In this document: positions 16,238-27,055 of the stretch, in pieces
Numbering within the stretch: the stretch's first letter is position 1
Layout: every line of letters starts with the position of its first letter
Position numbers and translations under genes: made by a program
Origin: Pseudolactococcus sp041800635
GTDB taxonomy: Bacteria; Bacillota; Bacilli; Lactobacillales; Streptococcaceae
Reading direction: 5' to 3'
Length of the DNA: 64,000 bases
Assembly: GCA_047833645.1 (NCBI GenBank)
Contig: CP181259.1
Span: 1,860,001 to 1,924,000 of the forward strand
The notes under the pieces: model-generated
Seen by the model: only the letters and a program-made list of their open reading frames with translations
Databases searched by the model: none
What the model was told of the DNA's origin: nothing

Positions 16238-16960
16238 ATGATAGCTGAAATCTTTACAACGGAGCAAAGTCAACAGATTGTGGATACAATCTTATTAGGC
16301 TATAACAGTTATATTGCGGAGCGTCAGCAAAAAGCAAACGAGATGGCTGTATCGGATGGCTATGCTTGGACTCGTTCGAACCACATTGATGATGCGTTTG
16401 CAAAGGCTAAGTTGAACTTTATCGAAAGTTATGAAAGAGATCGGGCAGGTGAATCTTGGGGCTATTTAAAATTTACGGGCCAATCTAGTGAGCTAGGGAA
16501 AGTGCTGTTGATGATTAAAAATGCTTATCGTCTTAAACAGACTTTTAATCCTGATAAAACATCAAGTCAATATCTGGTTGATTTGTCTGAGATTAGTAGT
16601 AGTTTTGTCAAGAAAATGAAGAATGACACGACAATTACGCCCGAAGGTGGGATTCAGCTTGATATTTTTAGTACAGTTAGTCTTTCCGATTTGGAAGGTG
16701 TGAAGTCTGATTTTGATGAGTTTTTTGTCATTACTTATGAAACGGATGCTAGTAAGCAAGTTGTCGCAATTTCTATCGTGGTTCTTGATAGAATTGAGAA
16801 GCAAATAATTTTAGTTCAAAATTTATCTGCGTATATCCATACTTCTGGGATCACACCAGTAGTTCTTGAAAGTAATGAGATATTCGTAGAACCTGAGTTA
16901 GTTGAGCCACAAACTTTTCCGTATGGCATTCCAGCAGAAAAGCAAGAAGAGGCAAATTAA
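16238..16960 (+). CDS. Uncharacterised protein paired with XRE/ImmA gene (possibly DUF5986)
   Basis: A 240-residue soluble protein without signal peptide or membrane segment. It is preceded by TTAGGAGAAC. The N-terminal half contains WTRSNHIDDAFAKAKLNFIESY and WGYLKFTGQSS; the C-terminal half is strand-rich (FFVITYETDASKQVVAISIVVLD) with an acidic, proline-containing tail. From memory it resembles the DUF5986 proteins found beside Spr1629-type repressor genes in streptococci. It may be the effector or toxin half of a two-gene module, but no catalytic motif supports a specific activity. Confidence 0.55.
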   Translation: MIAEIFTTEQSQQIVDTILLGYNSYIAERQQKANEMAVSDGYAWTRSNHIDDAFAKAKLNFIESYERDRAGESWGYLKFTGQSSELGKVLLMIKNAYRLKQTFNPDKTSSQYLVDLSEISSSFVKKMKNDTTITPEGGIQLDIFSTVSLSDLEGVKSDFDEFFVITYETDASKQVVAISIVVLDRIEKQIILVQNLSAYIHTSGITPVVLESNEIFVEPELVEPQTFPYGIPAEKQEEAN

Positions 16961-16984
16961 TTTTTAGATTGGAAGTAGAACACT

Positions 16985-18154
16985 ATGTTTAATGGAGAAA
17001 AGCTAACTGAGCTTCGCTTATTATGTGGCTTCAGTAGGGCAGAGCTCGCAGAAAAACTAGACGTAACAGAGCAAGCGATTTGGCAGTTTGAGACGAACAA
17101 AATCCCGCCTAAAATCAATCCCACTCAGTTTAAATTAGCTAGATTGTTTAATGTTGACTTATCTTATTTTGAAGAAGAAACAGAAAAAGTTGTGGTTAAT
17201 ACCTCGAGGATAGCATTTAGAAATGCGGATATAAACTCAAAAAAATCTATCAAGATTCAAGCAGCATATCTTAACAAAGCTCACAATTTTATTCAATATA
17301 TAGAATCTTTTTTGATAGCTCCCGAATGGAAGTTTTATGATTTGGAAAAGGAGCTTGAGCAAGAACTATTGGATAAGGTAGATGTTGAAAAGATAGCGGC
17401 TATAGCAAGAGAAAAACTTGCTATCTCAAATGATAATAGTGATTTGCTATATAGATTTGAGTTCTCAGGAATTAACATTCTTGAGAGACTAATCAATGGA
17501 GAAGCAGATGCTTATAGTCTTTGGACTAACGATAATACACCATATATTATTTTAGGAAAAGGAAAAACAGCTGTTCGTAGAAATTTTGATCTCGCGCATG
17601 AATTAGGACATCTTTTATTGCATAAAGATGTGGATTTTGATGAACTTGATAAATATGACTATCAAAAAAAGGAACAAGAGGCTAACCAGTTTGCATCTTT
17701 CTTTTTACTGCCCAAAGAGAGTTTTGAACAAGATTTTCGAATGCTTGTGCGAAACCGATTAAGTAATCCAGATAGTTATTTAACATTGAAAGAAAGATAC
17801 AATGTTTCGATACAGGCCTTAGAAATGCGTGCTTTTAAGCTAAATCTTTTGAGTACTTCTGAGAACAGTTATTTCTTCAGACTTCTCAATAGCAAGTATA
17901 AAAATTATAAAGTAACAGAACCTCTCGATCGACAGATGCCACTAAAGCGACCAACAAAAATAAGAAGCATCCTTGATACTTTATTTTCAAGTCGTTTAAT
18001 CAGTCTACAAGACTTGCTTCGAAATAAAAAAATTCAAGTTGGCTATTTGAGTTATTTGCTAGAAATTGAATTAGACTTCTTTGAAAAATATCAAACCGAT
18101 ATAAATGATTTTTCGGGCGTTATAAAACTAGATAATTATCGAAAATTGGGATAG
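16985..18154 (+). CDS. XRE-type HTH plus ImmA/IrrE metallopeptidase protein
   Basis: A 389-residue two-domain protein. Residues about 5-60 form a Cro/cI-type helix-turn-helix (KLTELRLLCGFSRAELAEKLDVTEQAIWQFE). The middle holds an ImmA/IrrE zinc peptidase signature, HELGH at about residues 205-209 (NFDLAHELGHLLLHKD), with the third ligand probably Glu in EQEANQFASFFLLP. The C-terminal 130 residues are helical and unassigned. Such proteins act as repressors or antitoxins in phage and stress modules, sometimes cleaving a partner repressor. It follows the unknown gene by 24 bases in one operon and probably controls the bracketed promoter upstream. Confidence 0.8.
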   Translation: MFNGEKLTELRLLCGFSRAELAEKLDVTEQAIWQFETNKIPPKINPTQFKLARLFNVDLSYFEEETEKVVVNTSRIAFRNADINSKKSIKIQAAYLNKAHNFIQYIESFLIAPEWKFYDLEKELEQELLDKVDVEKIAAIAREKLAISNDNSDLLYRFEFSGINILERLINGEADAYSLWTNDNTPYIILGKGKTAVRRNFDLAHELGHLLLHKDVDFDELDKYDYQKKEQEANQFASFFLLPKESFEQDFRMLVRNRLSNPDSYLTLKERYNVSIQALEMRAFKLNLLSTSENSYFFRLLNSKYKNYKVTEPLDRQMPLKRPTKIRSILDTLFSSRLISLQDLLRNKKIQVGYLSYLLEIELDFFEKYQTDINDFSGVIKLDNYRKLG

Positions 18155-18159
18155 GTATA

Positions 18160-18201
18160 CAAAATCCCTCAACAGTCATCAAAGCTGTTGAGGGATTTTT
18201 T
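18160..18201 (+). terminator. Terminator, right copy of the 41-bp direct repeat
   Basis: Identical to 16101-16141. It ends the XRE/ImmA operon and, reading from the right, can also end the convergent CDF transporter gene that stops at 18214. Confidence 0.9.
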
Positions 18202-18213
18202 GTTGTTATCGAG

Positions 18214-19098
18214 TTAGTCTTCTCGATGGGCCTGATGTTCCTGTAGATTTTCATCGACTTCAATAGCAGAGTAGGCAACATCATGCTTTTCTAGAATCGC
18301 CCGTGCTGCTGACTTGGCTTGGGCCTGATCGGCAATGGTGATGGTCATGTGTAACATGGCAGCATGTTTTTCACCATCAATGGACCAGATGCAGAGCTCC
18401 GTCGTTTGATCAATTTCAGGTGCGCTTTCTAACTCAGCAACCAAGGCCGCGTAGTTGACCGTTTCTGGTGCGGCTTCCATTAAAATCCGCAGGGTGCCGA
18501 CAAATTTTGGAATCGCCTTGGTCAGGATAAAGATGGAAATCGATAGCGATAAAAGTGGGTCTAACCAATACCAGGGTTGGAAGTGCATGACAATCGACAA
18601 AATCAGGACTGCGATCCAACCGAGGACGTCCTCTAACATGTGGAGGGTCAAGATGCTTTCGTTGCGAGATTGTCCTCTCGTCATCAAATAGGCCCCGTAA
18701 CCATTGGCAATAACGGCGATAACGGCGAGCCAGAACATCCCGGTTGTTTGAACGGGCGTCGGATGTAGCAGGCGTGGCACGGCTTCTAGGATGACGAGGG
18801 TGGAGCCGAAGAGGAGAATGACGCTGGTGATCAGGGCGCCGAGCAGGGAAAAACGGCGGTAGCCCAGAGTGTAGGACGGGTTGGATTTCTTACGGGAAAC
18901 CTTCTCGAAAAACCAGGCAAAGCCGACAGCAATCGCGTCGCCCGAGTCGTGGACGGCATCGGAAAGGATGGCGACAGAGCCGAACATGGCGCCAAAAATA
19001 AACTCGAGGACGGCGAAGACGATATTGAGGACAAAAACAATCGTAATCCGCTTGCCGGATTCGGTGTCAGGCGTCATGTGAGGATGGTTGTGAGTCAT
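18214..19098 (-). CDS. Cation diffusion facilitator, CzcD-type zinc/cadmium exporter
   Basis: A 294-residue CDF antiporter with six membrane segments, exporting a divalent metal in exchange for protons. The transport site shows as AILSDAVHDSGDAIAVG (helix 2, His/Asp pair) and TLHMLEDVLGWIAVL (helix 5), the zinc-type pattern. The N-terminus has an HNHPH cluster and the C-terminal cytosolic domain ends with a His/Glu-rich tail. It overlaps the arsR-type gene by 32 bases and forms an efflux operon with it; zinc is the likeliest substrate, with cadmium or cobalt possible. Confidence 0.9.
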   Translation of the reverse strand: MTHNHPHMTPDTESGKRITIVFVLNIVFAVLEFIFGAMFGSVAILSDAVHDSGDAIAVGFAWFFEKVSRKKSNPSYTLGYRRFSLLGALITSVILLFGSTLVILEAVPRLLHPTPVQTTGMFWLAVIAVIANGYGAYLMTRGQSRNESILTLHMLEDVLGWIAVLILSIVMHFQPWYWLDPLLSLSISIFILTKAIPKFVGTLRILMEAAPETVNYAALVAELESAPEIDQTTELCIWSIDGEKHAAMLHMTITIADQAQAKSAARAILEKHDVAYSAIEVDENLQEHQAHRED

Positions 19099-19405
19099 GG
19101 ATGTGGTCCCTTTCTATCTCTTGCGCATGGGCAATGGAGACATTGAGGAGTTGGAGGATGTGGCTGTCGCCAAGCTGATAATTGATGGCTTTACCATCTC
19201 TGGCTTGGGTCACGAGCTGATGGGCTTTGAGGATTTTCAGCTGATGGGAAACGGCAGACTGCTCTAAGCCGATGGCTTCTGAAATCTGCGAGACGTTTTG
19301 TTCTTGATCGGATAAGAGACATAAAATTTTAACGCGAGAAGGATTGGCCAAAATTTTATGAATATGGACAATTTCTGTCAGGAGTTCATTTGAAATATTT
19401 TTCAT
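19067..19405 (-). CDS. ArsR/SmtB-family metal-sensing repressor (CzrA type)
   Basis: A 112-residue winged-helix repressor that releases DNA on metal binding. The HTH reads NVSQISEAIGLEQSAVSHQLKILKAHQLV. The C-terminal helix carries acidic and His residues in a CzrA-like arrangement (GDSHILQLLNVSIAHAQEIERDH), consistent with an alpha5 zinc site. The start codon lies within an inverted repeat, so it probably represses itself and the downstream CDF gene. Confidence 0.9.
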   Translation of the reverse strand: MKNISNELLTEIVHIHKILANPSRVKILCLLSDQEQNVSQISEAIGLEQSAVSHQLKILKAHQLVTQARDGKAINYQLGDSHILQLLNVSIAHAQEIERDHIHDSQPSSHDA

Positions 19406-19424
19406 ATGAATATTTTATCATATG
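19403..19424 (-). promoter_or_regulatory. ArsR-type operator over the repressor start codon
   Basis: CATATGA at 19403-19409 and TCATATG at 19418-19424 form a 7-bp inverted repeat with an 8-base centre, like the SmtB/ArsR-family 12-2-12 operators. It includes the ATG of the repressor gene. Confidence 0.6.
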
Positions 19425-19562
19425 TTTTGGAAGAAAACAAGACCCTCTCGTATTAAAATTTTTTAAGAATAGTTGGGATCAATCCCCTTTTTTTCAGGGA
19501 GATTTGGTAAAATAGAAGTAGCATAGATGCAAATATCAAAACAGAACAGGAAGACCTGACAC

Positions 19563-20507
19563 ATGACACAACCATTATTTCTTAACTCAGTTTTTCAGGA
19601 AAAAATTTGGGGCGGCGACCATCTTAAGACTTTTGGCTATGACTTGCCATCGGACAAAATTGGTGAGTATTGGGCAATTTCTGCCCATCCTAATGGTCGA
19701 TCAACGATTAAAAATGGTGATTTTGCGGGTCAGACTTTAGATGTGCTTTACAAAACTCATCGGGAGTTATTTGGCAACTCTCAAAAAGCAGTGTTTCCAC
19801 TCTTAACCAAGATTTTAGATGCCAATGACTGGCTCAGTGTCCAAGTCCATCCAGACGATGCTTATGGTCTGGCCTACGAAGGTGAGTTAGGGAAGACGGA
19901 GTGCTGGTACATTATCGCGGCGGAGCCTGACGCTGAAATCATCTACGGCCACCATGCCAAAGATAAGGCTGAATTACGAGCCATGATAGAAGCGGGTGAC
20001 TGGGACCATCTGTTGACGAAAGTTAAGGTCAAGGCAGGCGATTTCTTCTACGTGCCAAGCGGGACCATGCACGCCATCGGCAAAGGCATTATGATTTTGG
20101 AGACGCAGCAGTCGTCAGACACGACGTATCGGGTCTATGATTTCGACCGCAAAGATGCCGCGGGCAATCTACGTGAGCTACATATCGATAAATCTGTCGA
20201 TGTTCTGAACGATGGTGCCCCAGCCAATACGACACCAGTTGTGACAGAACGCCCGCATTTTGTTAAGACAACGTATGTCTCTAACGCCTTTTTCACAGTT
20301 GAAAAATGGGAAATTTCGGGTCCTGTCGCCTTTATCAAGACAGCGCCTTATACCTTGTGTTCAGTTTTAGACGGTCAAGGGAGTTTGAGCCTTGCAGGTG
20401 TCAGCTATCCGGTTCAAAAAGGCGATCATTTCATTTTAACGAGTGATATTTCAGACTGGCAATTCGATGGCCAATTGACGATTATTGCCAGCCACGATGG
20501 GGAATAA
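19563..20507 (+). CDS. manA: Mannose-6-phosphate isomerase, class I
   Basis: A 314-residue zinc enzyme interconverting mannose-6-phosphate and fructose-6-phosphate. Zinc ligands lie in WLSVQVHPDDAY, in GKTECWYI and in VPSGTMHAIGKG. The length is typical of the short firmicute form. It is followed after two bases by the GH13 glucanase gene, so they are co-transcribed. TAAAAT about 50 bases upstream is a plausible -10. Confidence 0.95.
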   Translation: MTQPLFLNSVFQEKIWGGDHLKTFGYDLPSDKIGEYWAISAHPNGRSTIKNGDFAGQTLDVLYKTHRELFGNSQKAVFPLLTKILDANDWLSVQVHPDDAYGLAYEGELGKTECWYIIAAEPDAEIIYGHHAKDKAELRAMIEAGDWDHLLTKVKVKAGDFFYVPSGTMHAIGKGIMILETQQSSDTTYRVYDFDRKDAAGNLRELHIDKSVDVLNDGAPANTTPVVTERPHFVKTTYVSNAFFTVEKWEISGPVAFIKTAPYTLCSVLDGQGSLSLAGVSYPVQKGDHFILTSDISDWQFDGQLTIIASHDGE

Positions 20508-20509
20508 CT

Positions 20510-22291
20510 ATGGCTGAAATCACCTATAATTCCTGGCTTCAGGAACATAAACGACCCTTCGGTGCTGTCCTTGTTGGGACAACAGTTGAGTTTGATTTGA
20601 TGATTCAAACCAACCATCAGGTTGCGGTTACGATCGTTTTGCAATTTGAAAATGGCTTTAAGTCTTATGAAAAAATGACGGCGATTTCAGACGGTCTTTT
20701 TCGCATGACCTTGCCCAACCTGACAGAAATTGGCTATTATAACTATTATTTTCAAATTACGGAGTTTGACGATGCCCATGAGTACCGGTATTTTTACGGT
20801 GCCACGGACATTGGCGGTGGACCAGGGACGACTTATGCGGATGAAATTGCGGTTATCCCCTATACCCAAACGATTTTCCTCAAACGCGAAAAAGCGCCTG
20901 ATTGGTATCGCCAAGCCATTTTTTATCAGATTTTCCCAGATTCTTTTGCTAAAAAAGGCCATCCAGAAAACCCTAAGGATGACATTTTTTTCTATGGCAA
21001 GGAGACAGATCCGCCCTATTATATCCGAGAACCCAATGGTGACATCACCCATTGGACCTATTATGGTGGGAATTTAGCAGGCATTATCGACAAAATTCCT
21101 TATCTTAAATCCTTGGGCGTCACGGCGCTTTATCTCAATCCGATTTTTGAATCTAGAAGCTCACATCGCTACGACACCAGTGACTACTTGAAAATTGATC
21201 CCGTTTTAGGCTCTGAAGCGGACTTTAAACAGCTGGTGGACACCTTGCATCAGGAAGGCATGCATCTGATCTTAGACGGCGTTTTTTCCCATGTCGGTAG
21301 AAATTCCAAATACTTTGATTTTGATGGCAAGTCAGGCCATCAAGGCGCTTATCAAACGACGCAATCTCCTTACTTTGATTGGTTTACATTTAATCAATAC
21401 CCTGATGATTACAAATCTTGGTGGGGAATCAAAGATTTACCAACCATTGACAAAAGGAATGCCAGCTTTCAGCAGTATATCTATGGTGAAAGCGATAGTG
21501 TACTCAGCAAATGGCATGGCCTGGGGATTGATGGCTGGCGTTTGGATGTGGCGGATGAGTTGCCGGATTCCTTTATTAAGGGGATACGCGACACGCTGGA
21601 AAATTATCCCGAGCAAGTTTTGATCGGCGAGGTCTGGGAAGATGCGTCGCGCAAGGTAGCCTATGATCAGCATCGCAAATATATCTATGGCGATGCCCTG
21701 CATGCGACCATGAATTACCCATTTCGAGATATTATCTTGGGTCTTGTCAGAGGAGAAATGACGCCTGAAACGGCTGCAAGAAAGCTCATGCAGCTGTCAG
21801 AAAACTATCCTCCAGATGTCTTTTTAAATAACTTCAATAACATCGGCACCCATGATACCGAGCGTATTTTGACGCAGTTGGGGCAAAATCTGACGAAATT
21901 AGACTTGGCTGTAGGTTTATTGATGACTTTACCAGGCGTTCCGACCATTTATTATGGCGATGAAGCAGGACTTATCGGTCACAAAGACCCTGAAAATCGG
22001 GCTTTTTTCCCTTGGGCAAATATCAATGCGGCAACGCTCAAAATTTATCAAAAATGGATTAAAATCAGACAATCTACCCCTGTTTTAACAACAGGCAATC
22101 TGTCGTTGTTCTATTCTGACAGAATTTTCGGATTTATTAGATCGGATTTTCAGGAGACTGCTGTCTTTATCTTTAATATATCAAATCAAGGCATGATGGT
22201 TGATTTTAATGAGCTCACTTTTTTAAGCAAAAAAGTTGATCGCCCCGCATTCTTTTTGGGTGCATTTGAAAGTGTCTATAAATTTAAATAA
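20510..22291 (+). CDS. GH13 alpha-glucanase, neopullulanase/cyclomaltodextrinase type
   Basis: A 593-residue GH13 enzyme with an N-terminal beta-sandwich (about residues 1-125) before the catalytic barrel, the layout of neopullulanase, maltogenic amylase and cyclomaltodextrinase. Catalytic residues are the Asp of DGWRLDVADEL (nucleophile), the Glu of VLIGEVWEDA (acid/base) and the Asp of NIGTHDTERI. There is no signal peptide, so it acts in the cytoplasm on imported maltodextrins or on glycogen-derived chains. It sits in tandem with manA and just upstream of the glycogen operon. Confidence 0.9.
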   Translation: MAEITYNSWLQEHKRPFGAVLVGTTVEFDLMIQTNHQVAVTIVLQFENGFKSYEKMTAISDGLFRMTLPNLTEIGYYNYYFQITEFDDAHEYRYFYGATDIGGGPGTTYADEIAVIPYTQTIFLKREKAPDWYRQAIFYQIFPDSFAKKGHPENPKDDIFFYGKETDPPYYIREPNGDITHWTYYGGNLAGIIDKIPYLKSLGVTALYLNPIFESRSSHRYDTSDYLKIDPVLGSEADFKQLVDTLHQEGMHLILDGVFSHVGRNSKYFDFDGKSGHQGAYQTTQSPYFDWFTFNQYPDDYKSWWGIKDLPTIDKRNASFQQYIYGESDSVLSKWHGLGIDGWRLDVADELPDSFIKGIRDTLENYPEQVLIGEVWEDASRKVAYDQHRKYIYGDALHATMNYPFRDIILGLVRGEMTPETAARKLMQLSENYPPDVFLNNFNNIGTHDTERILTQLGQNLTKLDLAVGLLMTLPGVPTIYYGDEAGLIGHKDPENRAFFPWANINAATLKIYQKWIKIRQSTPVLTTGNLSLFYSDRIFGFIRSDFQETAVFIFNISNQGMMVDFNELTFLSKKVDRPAFFLGAFESVYKFK

Positions 22292-22295
22292 CAGA

Positions 22296-22326
22296 AAAGA
22301 AGACTGTCTGAAAAGACTGTCTTTTC
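22296..22326 (+). terminator. Terminator after the GH13 gene
   Basis: A nested hairpin, outer AGAAAAGA/TCTTTTCT and inner GTCT-GAAA-AGAC, followed by a short T-rich tail. It separates manA-glucanase from the glg operon. Confidence 0.6.
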
Positions 22327-22417
22327 TAATATTTTACAATATGTTTTGTCATAACGGAGATAAGATGATAAGATGAGTATATAAAATAAGAAATAAATGT
22401 CGAGAAGGGGGACAAGA

Positions 22418-24688
<2,271 letters not shown>

Positions 24689-24774
24689 TCTTAAATTTAT
24701 CTGGTAGCGCCTGATCTTGTTTGAAGACGTGGCGTGTCTACCTGGATAGCTATGTGAATAAAAAAGGAGAAAGT

Positions 24775-25920
24775 ATGAAAGAAGAAATGCTTGCGCTGAT
24801 TTTAGCAGGGGGGCAAGGCACGCGTTTGGGTGCCTTGACATCAACGGTTGCTAAACCAGCCGTTCAATTTGGTGGTCGTTATCGGATTATTGACTTTGCA
24901 CTGTCAAACTGTGCCAACTCCGGCATTAAAAATGTTGGTGTGATTACGCAGTATGAACCGCTTGAACTCAATGCCCATGTCGGCAATGGCTCTGCTTGGG
25001 GTCTTGACGGGATTAATAGTGGCGTGACCATTCTGCAGCCCTATTCTGCAACAGAAGGCAATAAATGGTTTGAAGGAACCAGTCATGCCATCTATCAAAA
25101 TATCGGCTACATTGACAAATTAGATCCGGATTATGTCTTGATCTTGTCAGGTGACCATATCTATAAGATGGATTACGATAACATGTTGCAAGCACATAAG
25201 GATAGCCAGGCTAACTTGACAGTGGCTGTTATGGATGTGCCATTAGAAGAAGCTAGCCGTTTCGGAATCATGAACACGGACACGTCGAATCGCATCGTTG
25301 AATTTGAAGAAAAGCCAGAAAATCCGAAATCAACCAAGGCGTCGATGGGGATTTACATTTTCAACTGGAAAGAATTACGTCAAATTCTGGAAAGTGGCGA
25401 AAAAAATCAGATTGATATGTCTGACTTTGGTAAAAATGTCATTCCAACCTATCTGGAAGCTGGCGAGCGTGTCTATGCTTATGAGTTTTCAGGCTATTGG
25501 AAAGATGTCGGCACGATTGAGTCTCTGCATGAAGCCAATATGGAATATATCTCACCAGATAATGACTTGGATAGCCGGGATCGCAGCTGGAAAATTTATT
25601 CTCACAATGAAATCGCACCACCTAATTTCATCAGTGAAACTGCAAAAGTCCGAGATTCTCTCGTCGTCGATGGGGCCATTGTGGCAGGTTCGGTGAAACA
25701 TTCGATTATCTCGACAAACGCTCAGATCCATGAGACTGCTCAAGTAGAAGACTCATTTATCATGACGAATTGTATCATCGAGCCGGGCGCAGTTGTGAAA
25801 AACGCGATTATTGGTGAAGGCAGCAGAATCGGTGCGGATGTTAAAATCATCGGGACCAAGAAACAAATCGCAGTCGTCGGTTATAAAGAAAAAGTGGGGT
25901 TAGAAGATGAAGATCGGTAA
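24775..25920 (+). CDS. glgC: Glucose-1-phosphate adenylyltransferase, catalytic subunit
   Basis: It makes ADP-glucose from glucose-1-phosphate and ATP, the committed step of glycogen synthesis. The start ATG at 24775 follows AAAGGAG; the earlier TTG at 24721 lacks a site. The nucleotide-binding motif LILAGGQGTRLGALT is intact, as are ILSGDHIYKMDY, FEEKPENPKS and YWKDVGTIESLHEAN, with a C-terminal left-handed helix domain. It overlaps glgD by 14 bases, as expected for the GlgC-GlgD heterotetramer of firmicutes. Confidence 0.96.
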   Translation: MKEEMLALILAGGQGTRLGALTSTVAKPAVQFGGRYRIIDFALSNCANSGIKNVGVITQYEPLELNAHVGNGSAWGLDGINSGVTILQPYSATEGNKWFEGTSHAIYQNIGYIDKLDPDYVLILSGDHIYKMDYDNMLQAHKDSQANLTVAVMDVPLEEASRFGIMNTDTSNRIVEFEEKPENPKSTKASMGIYIFNWKELRQILESGEKNQIDMSDFGKNVIPTYLEAGERVYAYEFSGYWKDVGTIESLHEANMEYISPDNDLDSRDRSWKIYSHNEIAPPNFISETAKVRDSLVVDGAIVAGSVKHSIISTNAQIHETAQVEDSFIMTNCIIEPGAVVKNAIIGEGSRIGADVKIIGTKKQIAVVGYKEKVGLEDEDR

Positions 25921-27055
25921 ATATTGTGCTATTTTAGGAAATGCACTGGGAACACATAAACTAGACCAATTGGTGAATTCACGGCCACTTGCCACCCTAC
26001 CCTTTGATGGCAAGTATCGTTTGATCGACTTCCAACTCTCTAATCTGGTCAATGCTGGCATTACCAATATATATGGTGTTTTTTCTCAAAAAAATGTCCC
26101 ATCTGTATTGGACCATATCAGAACAGGCCGTGAGTGGGGGCTTAATACGCTTTTGGATCACTTCTTCGTTGGTTTTTATAACAATGGTGACACGGGTGAA
26201 ACCGTTTCGGATCCAACCTACTATCCCCAATTGTTGACTTTCTTGCGTCGGTCACACAGTACCTATACCGTCTTTTCAACCGCTGATATTCTCTGTAATA
26301 TCAACTTGAAACAGCTGATTCATGTTCATGAAGTCAATCAACGGAGCATGAGTGTGGTCTATAAAAAAATGCCTAAAGCACAGATGAGCTCTGTTAATAG
26401 CGTTCTGGACTTGGATGACACGGATACGGTGTCATGCGTGACCGACTACGATGCTAGCAAATACGCTGAAGATGAGTTGATTGCGATGTCTACAGGGATT
26501 TATATCATCAACACCGAATTCTTGATTGGCTTGATGGAAGTTGAGCAACATCAGGAAACACCGCGTAAATTGCGCTATCTCTTGCTGGATAAAATGGTGG
26601 AACTTGAGGCACTCGGTTATGAGTACGCGGGTTACATGAAAAATATCCATGATGTCAAATCCTACTATGATGCCAATATGGACATGCTGGATCCTCAAAA
26701 ATTCACGTCCTTGTTACATGCGACGCAAAAAGTTTACACCAAAGTGAAAAACGAAGAAGCGACTTATTTTGCCAATTCATCTGAAATTTTTAATTCACAA
26801 TTCGCCTCTGGCTCAGTCATCAAGGGATTCGTCGAAAATGCCATCATTTCTCGCCGTTGTCAGCTTGACGAAAACGCATCGATCACGGATGCCATCATCT
26901 TCCCTAATGTCAAAATCGGAGCTGGTGCGCGTGTGCAGTATGCCATTGTCGACAAAGAAGTGGAGATTGACCCAGGTGTTCAAGTCATCGGGACAAAAGA
27001 AACGCCTATTATTATTGAAAAACATGGTCATGTGACAGAGGATAGAACCCTATGA
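25907..27055 (+). CDS. glgD: ADP-glucose pyrophosphorylase regulatory subunit GlgD
   Basis: A 382-residue paralogue of GlgC. The nucleotide-binding loop is degenerate: CAILGNALGTHKLDQL where GlgC has LAGGQGTRL. This is the known mark of the non-catalytic GlgD subunit, which modulates GlgC. The fold is otherwise kept (DGKYRLIDFQLSNLVNAGI, the C-terminal hexapeptide-type repeats). Its stop overlaps the glgA start by four bases. Confidence 0.95.
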   Translation: MKIGKYCAILGNALGTHKLDQLVNSRPLATLPFDGKYRLIDFQLSNLVNAGITNIYGVFSQKNVPSVLDHIRTGREWGLNTLLDHFFVGFYNNGDTGETVSDPTYYPQLLTFLRRSHSTYTVFSTADILCNINLKQLIHVHEVNQRSMSVVYKKMPKAQMSSVNSVLDLDDTDTVSCVTDYDASKYAEDELIAMSTGIYIINTEFLIGLMEVEQHQETPRKLRYLLLDKMVELEALGYEYAGYMKNIHDVKSYYDANMDMLDPQKFTSLLHATQKVYTKVKNEEATYFANSSEIFNSQFASGSVIKGFVENAIISRRCQLDENASITDAIIFPNVKIGAGARVQYAIVDKEVEIDPGVQVIGTKETPIIIEKHGHVTEDRTL

